Assembly (NCBI GenBank): GCA_020849175.1
Contig: JADLGR010000088.1
Location: forward strand, 1 to 32,962
DNA: 32,962 nt
Reading direction: 5' to 3'
From: Deltaproteobacteria bacterium
Lineage (GTDB): Bacteria; Myxococcota_A; UBA9160
The translations under genes were made by a program, and so were the position numbers. This document shows positions 15,120-24,332 of this stretch, piece after piece. The number at the start of each line of letters is the position of its first letter. Within the stretch, counting starts at the first letter, position 1. The notes below the pieces were generated by a model. It searched no databases, was not told the origin of the DNA, and saw only the letters and a list, made by a program, of their open reading frames with translations.

Positions 15120-16160
15120 TCACGGCTGCGGCGCGAGGTCGAAGCGCATCCCGTCCTCGCCGAGCACCACCTCGCCGCCGTACACCTCGCCGACGCCGCG
15201 CAGGAACAGGCGGCGTGCGAAGAAGTCGTTCGGGCCCGGGACGAGGTGTGTGAGCACGAGCTTCTTGGCGCCGGCTGCCTGCGCGACCTGCGCCGCCTCG
15301 ACCGGCGAGGTGTGGTAGCCGGGGATGTCGGAGGCGAGCTTCGCGAGCCGCCCGCGACCGAGGCGACCCGCCACGGCCGAGGCCCGCAGCGCGGCGTCGG
15401 GAAGCAGTGCTTCGTGGATCAGCAGGTCGGCGCCAAGGGCATGGCTCGCGACGCCCTGGCTCTTCTTCGTGTCGCCCGTCACGACGACCGATCGCCCGCG
15501 ATAGTCGAAGCGGTAGCCGACGGCGGGCCGGACGGGAGAGTGATCCACTGCGAACGCGGTGATCCGCAGGCCGTCGCGCTCGAGGACGACGACGGCGGGA
15601 AGCGCCGGGTCATCGGCGTCCAGCGCGATCTCGTGCGCGACCGCACCGGCGGCCGCGCGCGGCATGGCCTGCTCTCCATGGTGGCGCGTTCGCGCGTCGG
15701 CATCGCGTGCGTACGCCGCCTCGAAGCCGCGAACGACCTCCGCCGTCCCGGCCGGACCGTAGACGTCGAGCGGGCGTGTGCGCCCCGCGATCCAGCTCCC
15801 CGTCATGGCCTCGCCGAGGTCGCCGATGTGATCCGAGTGGAAGTGCGTGAGCAGGACACCCGAGAGCCGGGCCAGCGGCAGGTTCGCGAGATCGGCGCTC
15901 TCCCACGCCCCCGGGCCGACGTCGACCAGAAGGAACTGGCCGGCGGCGAGGACGGCCGTGCATGCCGCCGCGCGGCTCGCATCGGCGATCGGCGATCCGG
16001 TCCCGCACAGCACGACGTGAAGGCCGGGTTCGTCCGGTAGCCCCGTCTGCGCACGCGTCAGGTTGCGCTCGATCCGAGCGTCGATCAGGCGCTCGCAGCC
16101 GATCGAGCCGGCGAGCACGAGGGCGAGTGCGAGGGCGTGCCGGACAGCGCGCCCCGTCAC
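15120..16160 (-). CDS. Metallo-beta-lactamase-fold lipoprotein (RNase Z / arylsulfatase-like)
   Basis: A 346-residue protein with a short hydrophobic N-terminus (HALALALVLAGSIGC) ending at C22, a plausible lipobox, so it is probably lipid-anchored outside the cytoplasm. The metallo-beta-lactamase core begins HVVLCGTGSPIADASRAA, then VDVGPGAWE. It carries the zinc motif THFHSDHIGDL, VVTGDTKKS and LVLTHLVPG, the organisation of RNase Z-like hydrolases. An export signal argues against tRNA processing and for hydrolysis of an extracytoplasmic phosphodiester, sulfate or lactone. GTG 16160 overlaps the stop of the acyl-CoA dehydrogenase upstream (GTGA), implying coupled translation. The 3' end abuts the stop of the convergent dehydrogenase gene with no spacer. 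The substrate is unknown. Confidence 0.83.
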   Translation of the reverse strand: MTGRAVRHALALALVLAGSIGCERLIDARIERNLTRAQTGLPDEPGLHVVLCGTGSPIADASRAAACTAVLAAGQFLLVDVGPGAWESADLANLPLARLSGVLLTHFHSDHIGDLGEAMTGSWIAGRTRPLDVYGPAGTAEVVRGFEAAYARDADARTRHHGEQAMPRAAAGAVAHEIALDADDPALPAVVVLERDGLRITAFAVDHSPVRPAVGYRFDYRGRSVVVTGDTKKSQGVASHALGADLLIHEALLPDAALRASAVAGRLGRGRLAKLASDIPGYHTSPVEAAQVAQAAGAKKLVLTHLVPGPNDFFARRLFLRGVGEVYGGEVVLGEDGMRFDLAPQP

Positions 16161-17353
16161 GCGAAGCGCTTCAGCTCTCGTCGTGCAATCACCATCTTGT
16201 GTACTTCGTCCGGACCGTCGGCGATCCGCAGAGCACGCGCGTTGCGCCAGAACGCCGCGACCGGCGTGTCGTCGGACACGCCGAGCGCACCCATCGACTG
16301 GATCGAACGGTCGAGGACGTTCATGCAGACGTTCGGCGCGACGACCTTGATCATCGAGATCTCCTGTCGCGCCCGGTCCTTGCCGTACGTGTCCATCTTC
16401 CACGCGGCGTAGAGCGTGAGCAGCCGCGCCTGGTCGAGCTCCATGCGCGAGGTGGCGATCCACTCCTGCACGAACTGCTTGTCGCCGAGTGCGCTTCCGA
16501 AGGCCCTGCGCGTGTTCGCGTAGCGGCACATCAGCTCGAAGGCGCGCTCGGCCATGCCGAGCGCGCGCATGCAATGATGGATCCGCCCCGGCCCGAGCCG
16601 CGCCTGCGCGATCATGAAGCCGCCGTGGAGCGGGCCGAGCAGGTTCGAGGCGGGTACCCGACAGTTCTCGTAGCGGATCTCGCAGTGACCCCCGCCGCCG
16701 ACGTGGCCCATCACCGACACGGCGCGCTCGATGCGGAAGCCGGGTGTGTCGGTAGGAACGAGGATCATGCTCGCGCGGGCGTACGGCGGCGCGTCCGGAT
16801 CGGTCACGGCCATGACGATTGCGACGGACGCGCCGATCGCGCCCGAAGTGAACCACTTGTGGCCGTCGATCACGAAGTGATCTTTGTCGCGGACGGCCCG
16901 GCACTGGAGCTGGGTCGGGTCGGCGCTCGAGACCTCGGGCTCGGTCATCGAGAAGCACGAACGAATCTCGCCCTCGAGCAGCGGCGCGAGCCAGCGCTGC
17001 TTCTGCTCGGGCGTTCCGAACTGCGCGAGGATCTCCATGTTGCCCGTGTCGGGAGCCTGGCAGTTGAAGATGCGCGGAGCGATCGGGCTTCGACCCATCA
17101 CCTCGCACAGCGGCGCGTACTCTAGATTGGTGAGCCCTGCGCCGTGCTCCGTGTCGGGAAGGAAGAGATTCCAGAGGCCGATCGCCTTCGCCTTCTGGGC
17201 CAGCTCGCGCCAGAGCGGCGGTTCGTGGTGTGGATCTCCCGACTTCTCGATCTGCTCGTAGATCGGTCGTTCGGCGGGATAGACGTGCTCCTGCATGAAG
17301 CGCTCGAGCTGCGCGAGGACCTGCCGGGTCTTCTCGGAAGGTTCGAAGTCCAT
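16157..17353 (-). CDS. Acyl-CoA dehydrogenase, ACAD10/11-like
   Basis: A 398-residue FAD acyl-CoA dehydrogenase. The motifs CFSMTEPEVSSADPTQLQCR and IDGHKWFTSGAIGA belong to the beta domain. The C-terminal segment SMGALGVSDDTPVAAFW and RIADGPDEVHKMVIARREL matches the ACAD10/ACAD11 branch. In that branch Asp stands at the catalytic-base position of the usual YEG motif (about D379 here). Animal ACAD10/11 are fused to kinase-like domains and act on 4-hydroxyacyl-CoA; this protein is only the dehydrogenase domain and no aminoglycoside-phosphotransferase-like kinase gene is in the window. The ATG at 17353 has a near-perfect AAGGAGGT only 2 bases upstream, a rather short spacing. It is the first gene of a two-gene unit with the metallo-beta-lactamase lipoprotein. 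Confidence 0.88.
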   Translation of the reverse strand: MDFEPSEKTRQVLAQLERFMQEHVYPAERPIYEQIEKSGDPHHEPPLWRELAQKAKAIGLWNLFLPDTEHGAGLTNLEYAPLCEVMGRSPIAPRIFNCQAPDTGNMEILAQFGTPEQKQRWLAPLLEGEIRSCFSMTEPEVSSADPTQLQCRAVRDKDHFVIDGHKWFTSGAIGASVAIVMAVTDPDAPPYARASMILVPTDTPGFRIERAVSVMGHVGGGGHCEIRYENCRVPASNLLGPLHGGFMIAQARLGPGRIHHCMRALGMAERAFELMCRYANTRRAFGSALGDKQFVQEWIATSRMELDQARLLTLYAAWKMDTYGKDRARQEISMIKVVAPNVCMNVLDRSIQSMGALGVSDDTPVAAFWRNARALRIADGPDEVHKMVIARRELKRFA

Positions 17354-17471
17354 GGACCTCCTTCGGGGCAGGGCGCGCCGGGGACCGCCGACGGTAGCAG
17401 CCGGTGCGTCCCGGCGACGTTGCGGATTCAGCGTGCCACGGGAATCCTGATACGTGCAAGGAGTTCGAGCC

Positions 17472-18119
17472 ATGGCACGCCTCGTCCTCATCCGGCACGC
17501 GGAGAGCGTCGCCAACGCGGAGCGCCGCTTCACGCACGGTCCCTATGAGCCGCTGACGGCGCGAGGGCGCGAGGAAGCGCTGCGAACGGGCCGACGCCTG
17601 CTCGGCCGCATCGATCCAGTGGCGCTCTACGCGAGCCCCTTCGTTCGTGCGATCGAGACGGCGCGCCTCGTCGGCGCCGCTCTCGGCCTCGAGCCGCGGA
17701 TCGTCGAAGACCTTCGCGAGCAGGACTTTGGCGAGCTGCGCGGCCGGCCGTATGCCGACTACGGCGCCGATCCGGCAGCGAGCGGAGCAGGGCGCTGGGC
17801 GCACCGGCCGCCGGGCGGCGAGACGCTCGCCGAGGTCGCGCAGCGTGCGGGACGAGCGCTCGACGCCATCGCGAGCGCACACCTCGGTGAAGAGGTGGTG
17901 ATCGTGAGCCACGGCGCCGTGATGGCGGCGCTTCGCGGCTGGGTGCGTCAGCGCTTCGACGAAGCGCCGGTGCCGACTTCGAACACGTCGGGCTATCTGC
18001 TGCTGCGGAGCGTGCAGCGCTACGAGGGACCGCTGCCGCTCCCGATCGACGACACGGCGGACGCGAGCGCATCGGGGTCGGTGACCGGCAGCGAGCAGCG
18101 CCGGCCACGACACACGTAG
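17472..18119 (+). CDS. Histidine phosphatase family protein (phosphoglycerate-mutase-like)
   Basis: A 215-residue protein of the branch-1 histidine phosphatase superfamily. The catalytic [10 protein letters not shown] carries R8 and H9. [34 protein letters not shown] (Arg/Glu), [10 protein letters not shown] and [11 protein letters not shown] (H147) follow in the usual order. It would dephosphorylate a small molecule or phosphoprotein through a phospho-histidine; the substrate cannot be deduced. I prefer ATG 17472 because AAGGAG lies 8 bases upstream; a GTG at 17454 is in frame but poorer. The last 100 bases overlap the convergent DUF255 gene, and the 3' tail beyond about residue 185 is low-complexity ([16 protein letters not shown]), as if recruited from the overlap. 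Confidence 0.85.
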   Translation: MARLVLIRHAESVANAERRFTHGPYEPLTARGREEALRTGRRLLGRIDPVALYASPFVRAIETARLVGAALGLEPRIVEDLREQDFGELRGRPYADYGADPAASGAGRWAHRPPGGETLAEVAQRAGRALDAIASAHLGEEVVIVSHGAVMAALRGWVRQRFDEAPVPTSNTSGYLLLRSVQRYEGPLPLPIDDTADASASGSVTGSEQRRPRHT

Positions 18120-20092
18120 GCGGCGCTCCCGCCGCTCACGAGGGAGCGGCCCTCGAGCAAGGCAGGGTCGATTCCGGCCGGCACCTGGCCCGGTGCGCGA
18201 ACGATCACGGCGTCTTCGGGAGCGAGGACGCGGCGAGCGCGCGAGGCAAGTGCGCGCGTGCGCGGATCGAGCGGATCGCCCACGACGACGGCCACGCCGA
18301 CGCCCTCGTCCGCGAGCGCGGCGGCGCACGCGAGCACGGGCGACGCGTGCGGCAAGCGCTCGAGCGCAAAGGCGTGGGTTCGCAGGACGCGATCGGCGAC
18401 GGCGAGGAGCTCGGCGTCACCACAGAGCGCAGCGACGCGCAGCAGGCCGAGCACCGCCTGTCCGGTCGCATCGGGCGTTGCGCCGCCCTGCTCGGAGCGC
18501 GGGCGATGGACCAGCCGCTCGCCGTCCGCGGACGTGAGAAAGAGGTCGCCTTCGGTCTCGTCGTAGAACCGTGTCGCGATCTCACGCGCAAAGCCGAGCG
18601 CGGCGCCGAGGTAGCGATCTCCTGCTCCAGCGCGCAGCAGGTCGAGACAGGCTTCGAGCATCCCGGCGTAGTCGTCGAGGAAGGCCGGAACGCGCGCGAC
18701 CCCCGCGTCGTACACTCGGAGCAGCCGTCCGTCGTCCGTTCGCATCCGCTGCAGCACGAAGTCCGCCGTCGCGGCGGCGTCCGAGAGCATCGCGTCGTCG
18801 TCGAGCAGGCTGCCGGCGCGCGCGAGCCCGGAGATCACGAGAGCGTTCCAGGCCGCGACGCGCTTGCGATCCGTCGCGGGTGCGACGCGGTGCCCGCGCG
18901 TCTCGAGGAGCCGCGCGCGGTCGTCTGCGAAGCGCTCGCGCGGCGCGCGTGCGGCGTCGACGAGCTGCGTCGCTCCGTGCTCGAAGTTGCCCTCGGGCGT
19001 GACCCCATACGCGGCGCAGAACGCCGCGGCGCGATCGCGGCCGAGAGCGGCCTCGATCTCACCCGGCGTCCAGACGAAGAAGCGCCCTTCGACACCCTCG
19101 CTGTCGGCATCCTGGCTCGCGAAGTAGCCGCCGTCCGGCGCCGCCATCTCGCGCCGGAGGTACGCCACCGTCTCGCGTACGGGCCAGACGAGGTCCTCGT
19201 CGAGACCGCCCGAACGCCGCCACGCCTCGGCAAAGGTGCGAGCGAGCTGGCCCTGGTCGTAGAGCATCTTCTCGAAGTGCGGGATCGTCAGGTGACCGTC
19301 GACGCAGTAGCGATGGAAGCCGCCGCCGATCTGGTCGAACAGACCGCGCCGTGCATACTCGCGGCAGGAGTGGACCACGTGCGCGAGCGCGTCGCGCGCC
19401 GCATCGTCTGGCAGGACGTCGCACGCGGCGAGCAGCACGTCGAGGCTCGTCGGCGTCGGGAACTTGGGCGCGTCGCCGAATCCGCCGCGCTCGCGGTCGG
19501 CACCCTCCATCAGACGGCGAGCAGCCGACACCAACGTATGTCGGCCAGGCACCTCACGCGCGACGCCGGTAGGCCTCTCGCGCAGCAGGTCGAGGATCTG
19601 CCCGGCGCTGCGCTCGATCTCCTGGCGCCGCGTTCGGTACGCGTCCGCGACGGCTTCGAGAACCTCGACGAACGACGGCCGGCCGTAGGCCCGTCGCGGC
19701 GGAAAGTACGTCCCGGCGTAGAAGGGCCTGCCGTCGGGTGTGCAAAAGACCGTGAGCGGCCAGCCTCCGCTCCCCATCATGCGAAGGGCGGTGTCCATGT
19801 AGAGCTGATCGACGTCGGGACGCTCCTCGCGGTCGACCTTGACGTTCACGAAGTGACGGTTCATCACCGCGGCCGTCCCGGCATCCTCGAACGACTCGCG
19901 CTCCATCACGTGGCACCAGTGACATGCGCTGTAGCCGATCGAGACGAGGAGCGGGCGGTCCTCGTCTCGTGCACGCGCGAGCGCCTCTTCGCCCCACGGA
20001 TACCCGTCGACGGGGTTGAACCGGTGCTGCAGCAGGTACGCGCTCGTCTCGCCCGCGAGGCGGTTGGAGCGGCGCTGGGGTGTGGCGGACAT
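18020..20092 (-). CDS. Thioredoxin-domain DUF255 protein (YyaL / SSP411 family)
   Basis: A 690-residue protein conserved from bacteria to animals (spermatogenesis-associated SSP411). The N-terminal thioredoxin-like domain has [15 protein letters not shown] with C57 and C60, [16 protein letters not shown] and [13 protein letters not shown]. The remainder is an (alpha/alpha)6-type region: [58 protein letters not shown]. It ends with the family's [18 protein letters not shown]. The usual NPVDWYPW reads NPVDGYPW here. The ATG at 20092 is followed directly by the conserved N-terminus, with GGAG upstream. Its biochemical role is not established; a redox or glycan-binding function has been suggested for the fold. 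The final codons overlap the histidine phosphatase gene by 100 bp. Confidence 0.9.
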   Translation of the reverse strand: MSATPQRRSNRLAGETSAYLLQHRFNPVDGYPWGEEALARARDEDRPLLVSIGYSACHWCHVMERESFEDAGTAAVMNRHFVNVKVDREERPDVDQLYMDTALRMMGSGGWPLTVFCTPDGRPFYAGTYFPPRRAYGRPSFVEVLEAVADAYRTRRQEIERSAGQILDLLRERPTGVAREVPGRHTLVSAARRLMEGADRERGGFGDAPKFPTPTSLDVLLAACDVLPDDAARDALAHVVHSCREYARRGLFDQIGGGFHRYCVDGHLTIPHFEKMLYDQGQLARTFAEAWRRSGGLDEDLVWPVRETVAYLRREMAAPDGGYFASQDADSEGVEGRFFVWTPGEIEAALGRDRAAAFCAAYGVTPEGNFEHGATQLVDAARAPRERFADDRARLLETRGHRVAPATDRKRVAAWNALVISGLARAGSLLDDDAMLSDAAATADFVLQRMRTDDGRLLRVYDAGVARVPAFLDDYAGMLEACLDLLRAGAGDRYLGAALGFAREIATRFYDETEGDLFLTSADGERLVHRPRSEQGGATPDATGQAVLGLLRVAALCGDAELLAVADRVLRTHAFALERLPHASPVLACAAALADEGVGVAVVVGDPLDPRTRALASRARRVLAPEDAVIVRAPGQVPAGIDPALLEGRSLVSGGSAAYVCRGRRCSLPVTDPDALASAVSSIGSGSGPS

Positions 20093-20177
20093 CGGGTCTC
20101 CGGCGCGCTCTCGGCGCGCTCTCGAGGGATTAGCACGCGCGCCGCCGGCGGCCCGGACGCTGGACGCGGCGACGAGG

Positions 20178-21365
20178 ATGGACGAACGTGGCTGCATGCT
20201 CGACGTCGTCCTCGCGCCGGGTCGCGACCGCTCCGTGCGGCGGCGGCACCCGTGGCTGCTCTCGGGCGCCGTCGCCCACGTCAGCGGCGATCCAGCGCCG
20301 GGCGACTGGGTGCGTGTCGTCTCGGCCGAGGGCGAAGCGCTCGGCTTCGGCCACTTTGCGCCGGCGTCTCAGATCCGTGTGCGCCTGCTGGCCTTTGGAA
20401 AGGAGCCGCCGGGTGATGCGTGCCTGGCGGATCGCATCGCCGTCGCGAGCGCACGCCGTGCGGCAGACCCACTGCTCGCGGGAACGGACGCAGTGCGCCT
20501 CGCGAACGCCGAGGGCGACGGGCTTCCGGGGCTCGTGGTGGATCGCTATGCAGATGCCCTCGTCGTCCGCTGCTCGGGCGCGGGGATGAGCGCTCGCGCG
20601 CCGCTCGTGACACAGGCACTGCGGGAGGCGACCGGCGCTCGCTCCGGGTTTCGCCGCGACGACGCGGCGGCCGCCCGACGCGACGGCTTCGAGCCGGTGC
20701 AGCAGGTGCTCTGGGGGCCAACGCCGCCGCGGCCACTCGTGGTCCGCGAACGCGGACGTCGGTACGAGATCGACCTCGAGCACGGCCAGAAGACCGGCTT
20801 CTATCTCGACCAGCGCGACGCGCGCGATCTCGTGCAACGACTCGCGCCTGGCCGGCGTGTCCTCGACCTCTTCTCGTACACCGGAGGCTTCGCCGTCGCG
20901 GCTGCGCTCGGGGGCGCATCGAGCGTGACGCTCGTGGACTCGTCGGCCAGCGCGCTCGCGACGGCGCGGCGGAACTTCGCGGCGAACGCGATCGCGATCG
21001 AGCCTCGGCTGGTCGAAGGCGACGGATTCCAGTTCGTTCGGCGGGACGATGCGGGCTACGACCTGCTGGTGCTCGATCCTCCGCCGCTCGCGCGGCGCAA
21101 GAGCGACGTCGCTCGCGCGTCGCGCGCACACAAGGATCTGCTGCTCCACGCGCTGCGCCGGGCAATGCCGGGAGCCTTCATCCTCGCGTTCTCGTGCTCG
21201 CACGCCATCGATGCGACGCTCTTTCGTCAGATCGCATTCGGCGCGTGCCTCGATGCAGGTCGCGACGCGCAGGTGATCGCGACGCTGTCGGCGCCGAGCG
21301 ATCACCCGGTCTCGATCGACCACCCCGAGGGTACGTACCTCTCGGGGCTGGTGCTTCGGGTGTGA
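20178..21365 (+). CDS. rlmI: 23S rRNA (cytosine-C5)-methyltransferase RlmI-like
   Basis: A 395-residue class I SAM-dependent rRNA methyltransferase. The N-terminal PUA domain, about residues 8-85, has [18 protein letters not shown] and [17 protein letters not shown] central RlmI domain contains [17 protein letters not shown] and [16 protein letters not shown]. The Rossmann domain follows, with motif [18 protein letters not shown], motif [12 protein letters not shown] and the FSCSHAI motif. E. coli RlmI makes m5C1962 in 23S rRNA. ATG 20178 is chosen for its near GAGG, although ATG 20196 would also give a complete PUA domain. The GTG of the following gene overlaps its TGA. No promoter is obvious in the 85-bp divergent gap upstream. 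Confidence 0.9.
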   Translation: MDERGCMLDVVLAPGRDRSVRRRHPWLLSGAVAHVSGDPAPGDWVRVVSAEGEALGFGHFAPASQIRVRLLAFGKEPPGDACLADRIAVASARRAADPLLAGTDAVRLANAEGDGLPGLVVDRYADALVVRCSGAGMSARAPLVTQALREATGARSGFRRDDAAAARRDGFEPVQQVLWGPTPPRPLVVRERGRRYEIDLEHGQKTGFYLDQRDARDLVQRLAPGRRVLDLFSYTGGFAVAAALGGASSVTLVDSSASALATARRNFAANAIAIEPRLVEGDGFQFVRRDDAGYDLLVLDPPPLARRKSDVARASRAHKDLLLHALRRAMPGAFILAFSCSHAIDATLFRQIAFGACLDAGRDAQVIATLSAPSDHPVSIDHPEGTYLSGLVLRV

Positions 21366-22213
21366 TCGTGAGCGCCGGTTCTGCGGTCGAGCTCGCCCTC
21401 GAGAGGGCGCGGGGCTTCGTCGAGGCCAAGGGCAGCGTCCTCGCGCGGGAGCGCTTCGATGCGCTGCTCGGCGACGATCGCTCCCGGCGCCGCGTCGAAG
21501 CGGTGCTCACCGCCTGGCGGTGTGCCGACGGCGGGTTTGCGCGGCTCACACTGCCCTCACCGGTGCGGCCGGGCGCGGGGACCGTTGCGGGGGCGCTCGA
21601 GGCGCTCGGCGTGCTCGACGAGGCCCGGATTCGACGGGGTCCAATCGTCGAAGGAGTCGCGGCGTGGCTCGGCCCGGCGCAGGGGGACGACGGCGCGTGG
21701 CGCGCACCACGCGAGGAGGGACTCGCGTCCGAGGACGCCGATCCGATCTTTCTGACCGGCATGCTCGCGGGCCATCTGGCGAAGCTTCCGTGCGGCAGCC
21801 CGCGTACGCTCGAGCGCGCCGAGGCGTACCTCACTTCTTGCTTCACGCCGGATCTGCTCGAGACGGGTGACTGGCGATCGCTGACGGCGTACACCCACCT
21901 GTGTTCGAACGGTGGCGGCGAGCTCGCCGACGAGGCGCTGCAGTGGTGCGGTCGGGCACTCGAGAAGGGCCTGCGTAGTGGTCGCCTGCGACCCCTCGAT
22001 GCCGCGCGCGCGCTCCTGGTCGGCGACGTGCGCACGCTTCCTGGAACGCTGACCGACACGCAACGCGTCGCGAGCGATCTGCTCGCGGAGCAGGAGGCCG
22101 ACGGCAGCTTCGCGGCGGAAGGATCGACACACGATCGCGTCGAGGCGACTCTCCTCGGCGCTCGCGCGCTGGTGCGCGCCATGGGGAGACGTGCGGCATG
22201 GACACCTGCCTGA
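21362..22213 (+). CDS. Uncharacterised alpha-toroid-like protein (prenyltransferase/squalene-cyclase repeat type)
   Basis: A 283-residue soluble protein I do not recognise as a named family. It is predicted all-helical and shows repeats resembling those of the alpha/alpha-toroid superfamily: AWRCADGGFARL near residue 50, PAQGDDGAWRAP near 108, and AEQEADGSFAAEGS near 248. These Q/A-x-x-D-G-x-W/F segments resemble QW-type repeats of terpene cyclases and protein prenyltransferase beta subunits. The length is about half that of a full cyclase and no DxDD or equivalent acidic motif is visible, so catalytic cyclisation is unlikely. The GTG at 21362 overlaps the rlmI stop, and its 3' end overlaps the acyl-CoA synthetase start by 16 bases. 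It is therefore embedded in a three-gene operon. The function is unknown. Confidence 0.65.
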   Translation: MIVSAGSAVELALERARGFVEAKGSVLARERFDALLGDDRSRRRVEAVLTAWRCADGGFARLTLPSPVRPGAGTVAGALEALGVLDEARIRRGPIVEGVAAWLGPAQGDDGAWRAPREEGLASEDADPIFLTGMLAGHLAKLPCGSPRTLERAEAYLTSCFTPDLLETGDWRSLTAYTHLCSNGGGELADEALQWCGRALEKGLRSGRLRPLDAARALLVGDVRTLPGTLTDTQRVASDLLAEQEADGSFAAEGSTHDRVEATLLGARALVRAMGRRAAWTPA

Positions 22214-23856
22214 ATCTCGGCCACATCCACGAGGCGATCGCGCGGGCGGTTCCGGACCGTGAGTGCCTCGTCTTTCGTGACCGGCGTCTCACGTGGTCGG
22301 AGGTCACCGACCGCACGCGGCGGCTCGCGTCGGTCCTTCGAGCGCACGGCCTCGGCTGCCACACCGAGCGCGGTCGCCTTCGCAACTGGGAATCAGGACA
22401 GGACCACGTCGCCCTCTACCTGTACAACGGCAACGAGTACCTCGAAGGGATGCTCGGCGCCTACAAGGCGCGCACTGCAGCGTTCAACGTCAACTACCGC
22501 TACGTCGAGGAAGAGCTGCTCTACCTCCTGACCAATTCCGATGCACGCGCCGTCGTGTTCCATGCGAGCTTCGCCGGAACGCTCGCCCACCTGCGGGCCC
22601 GCCTGCCGAAGGTGCGGCTGTGGCTCCAGGTCGCGGACGAATCGGACACCGATCTCCTGCCGGGCGCGCTCGACTACGAGGAGGCGCTCGCGGCCGCGCG
22701 CCCCGACCCGCCGCCCGCGCTCTGCCCCGATGACCTCTACATCCTCTACACCGGCGGAACGACCGGAATGCCGAAGGGGGTTCTCTGGCGACAGGAGGAC
22801 ATCTACCGTGCGGCGCTCTCGGGCCTGCAACCGAAGAGCAGCGTCGAGGAGATCGTCACGCGCGCGAAGGATGCGCCGCTGCGTGCGCTGCCCGCTCCGC
22901 CATTCATGCACGGCGCCGCGCACTGGGCGGCGTTCAGCTTCTGGAACTCGGGTGGGACGGTCGTCGTGCAGTCGCAGCCGAGGCATCTCGACGCGAACGA
23001 TCTCTGGACGACGGTCGAGCGCGAAAAGGTGAACGTCATGACGATCGTCGGCGATGCCTTCGGCCGGCCGCTGCTCGATCAGCTCGGCGAGCGCAGCTAC
23101 GACCTCTCGTCGCTCCAGATGCTCACCTCCGGCGGCGCGATCCTGACGGCCGCTCTGAAGCGCGAGTTCCTCGAGAGGCTCCCGGAGCTTCGGATCCTCG
23201 ACGCGCTCGGCTCCTCGGAGAGCGGCGCGCAGGCCTCGCAGGTGACGGTCCCGGGAGGCCGGACGTCGACCGGGGACTTCGCGTTCGCTTCCGGCAATCT
23301 CGTGCTGAGCGAGGATCTCTCGTCGGTGCTTCCGGCGGGCTCGCCCGAGCAGGGCTGGCTGGCGCGCGAGGGGTCGATCCCGCTCGGCTACTACGCAGAC
23401 CCGGAGAAGACCGCACGCACGTTCCCCGAGATCGGAAGCCGTCGCTACGCCGTGCCGGGCGATCGTGCGCGGATCGAGGCCGACGGTACGCTGCGCCTTC
23501 TCGGTCGAGACTCGGTCACGATCAACACCGGCGGAGAGAAGGTCTTCGCCGAGGAGGTCGAGCACGCGCTCAAACATCACACCGCGGTGTATGACGCCGT
23601 GGTGGTGGGGACGCCGCATCCGCGCTTCGGCCAGCAGGTGACGGCGATCGTTCGGCTGCGCGAAGGCGCGAGCGTCACGGTCGACGAGCTGCGCGGCGCC
23701 GCGGGCGAGCACGTCGCGGCGTTCAAGCTGCCGCGCAGCGTGCTGTTCGTTGACGAGATCGTCCGCTCGCCGAGCGGCAAGGCCGACTACCGCTGGGCGA
23801 AGGCGACTGCCGAGCGCGTGCTCGCAGGCTCGGCACAGGGCAGCGCGCCCTCGTGA
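22198..23856 (+). CDS. Acyl-CoA synthetase (AMP-forming)
   Basis: A 552-residue adenylate-forming enzyme that activates a carboxylic acid to its CoA thioester via acyl-AMP. The P-loop YILYTGGTTGMPKGVLW lies near residues 180-197, PAPPFMHGAAHWAAF near 236, and the adenine-binding LGSSESGAQ near 340. The hinge and C-terminal domain contain GDRARIEADGTLRLLGRD, SVTINTGGEKVFAEEVE and the catalytic lysine in PSGKADYRWAK. The chain-length range is not readable; the sequence resembles the medium/long-chain FadD-like proteins annotated simply as acyl-CoA synthetase. ATG 22198 lies inside the end of the previous gene. The last 70 bases overlap the convergent ogt gene. With the acyl-CoA dehydrogenases and enoyl-CoA hydratase nearby it fits fatty-acid or lipid-derived substrate use. 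Confidence 0.92.
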   Translation: MDTCLNLGHIHEAIARAVPDRECLVFRDRRLTWSEVTDRTRRLASVLRAHGLGCHTERGRLRNWESGQDHVALYLYNGNEYLEGMLGAYKARTAAFNVNYRYVEEELLYLLTNSDARAVVFHASFAGTLAHLRARLPKVRLWLQVADESDTDLLPGALDYEEALAAARPDPPPALCPDDLYILYTGGTTGMPKGVLWRQEDIYRAALSGLQPKSSVEEIVTRAKDAPLRALPAPPFMHGAAHWAAFSFWNSGGTVVVQSQPRHLDANDLWTTVEREKVNVMTIVGDAFGRPLLDQLGERSYDLSSLQMLTSGGAILTAALKREFLERLPELRILDALGSSESGAQASQVTVPGGRTSTGDFAFASGNLVLSEDLSSVLPAGSPEQGWLAREGSIPLGYYADPEKTARTFPEIGSRRYAVPGDRARIEADGTLRLLGRDSVTINTGGEKVFAEEVEHALKHHTAVYDAVVVGTPHPRFGQQVTAIVRLREGASVTVDELRGAAGEHVAAFKLPRSVLFVDEIVRSPSGKADYRWAKATAERVLAGSAQGSAPS

Positions 23857-24332
23857 GCCAGCAGCCAGCGCTTGCGGGCGATGCCGCCGGCGTACCCGAC
23901 GAGCTGGCCATCGTTGCCGATTGCGCGGTGACACGGGATCACGAGCCAGATCGGATTCGCGCCACAGGCCGCGCCGACGGCGCGCGCAGCGCCCGGCGCG
24001 CCGATCGCGCGTGCGATGGCGCCGTAGAATGTCGTTCGCCCGGCCGGAATGCGCTGCAGCGCGGCCCAGACCGCGCGCTGGAACGGGGTGCCTCCGGGAT
24101 CGATCGACAGCTCGGCGAGCGCGTCCGGGGCTCCTTCGAAGTAGCGGCGTAGCGTCGCGGCGACGTCGGGGCTCGAAGCGGATGCGGCGCGGAACGTTCC
24201 GTAGCGCCGCACGAGCGCTCGCTCGACGCGAGGCCATGCGTCGTCGAACGCGAGGCCGACGATGCTGTCCTCGCAGCGTGCGAGGCGCACGTCGCCAAGG
24301 GGTGTCGCGAAGCGAGAGTACGTGAGAGTCAT
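23787..24332 (-). CDS. ogt: Methylated-DNA--protein-cysteine methyltransferase
   Basis: A 181-residue suicide repair protein that removes O6-alkyl groups from guanine. It has the active-site motif WLVIPCHRAIG with acceptor cysteine C134, the preceding TFYGAIARAIGAPGAARAVG helix-turn-helix and arginine finger, and the closing YAGGIARKRWLLAHEGAL. A short N-terminal ribonuclease-like domain (YSRFATPLGDVRLA) is present. The start is ATG 24332, which overlaps the stop of the AdaA-AlkA gene (ATGA), so both are made from one message. About 17 residues beyond the conserved end (AEPASTRSAVAFAQR) arise from the 70-bp overlap with the acyl-CoA synthetase gene on the other strand. Confidence 0.92.
   Translation of the reverse strand: MTLTYSRFATPLGDVRLARCEDSIVGLAFDDAWPRVERALVRRYGTFRAASASSPDVAATLRRYFEGAPDALAELSIDPGGTPFQRAVWAALQRIPAGRTTFYGAIARAIGAPGAARAVGAACGANPIWLVIPCHRAIGNDGQLVGYAGGIARKRWLLAHEGALPCAEPASTRSAVAFAQR

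Noticed and set aside
15120-18329. A 1069-codon uninterrupted minus-strand frame
   Set aside because: Only its last 346 codons encode a recognisable protein (the metallo-beta-lactamase lipoprotein). The rest is Arg/Ala-rich and lies out of frame with the acyl-CoA dehydrogenase gene or antisense to the phosphatase; it reflects the scarcity of stop codons at high GC.
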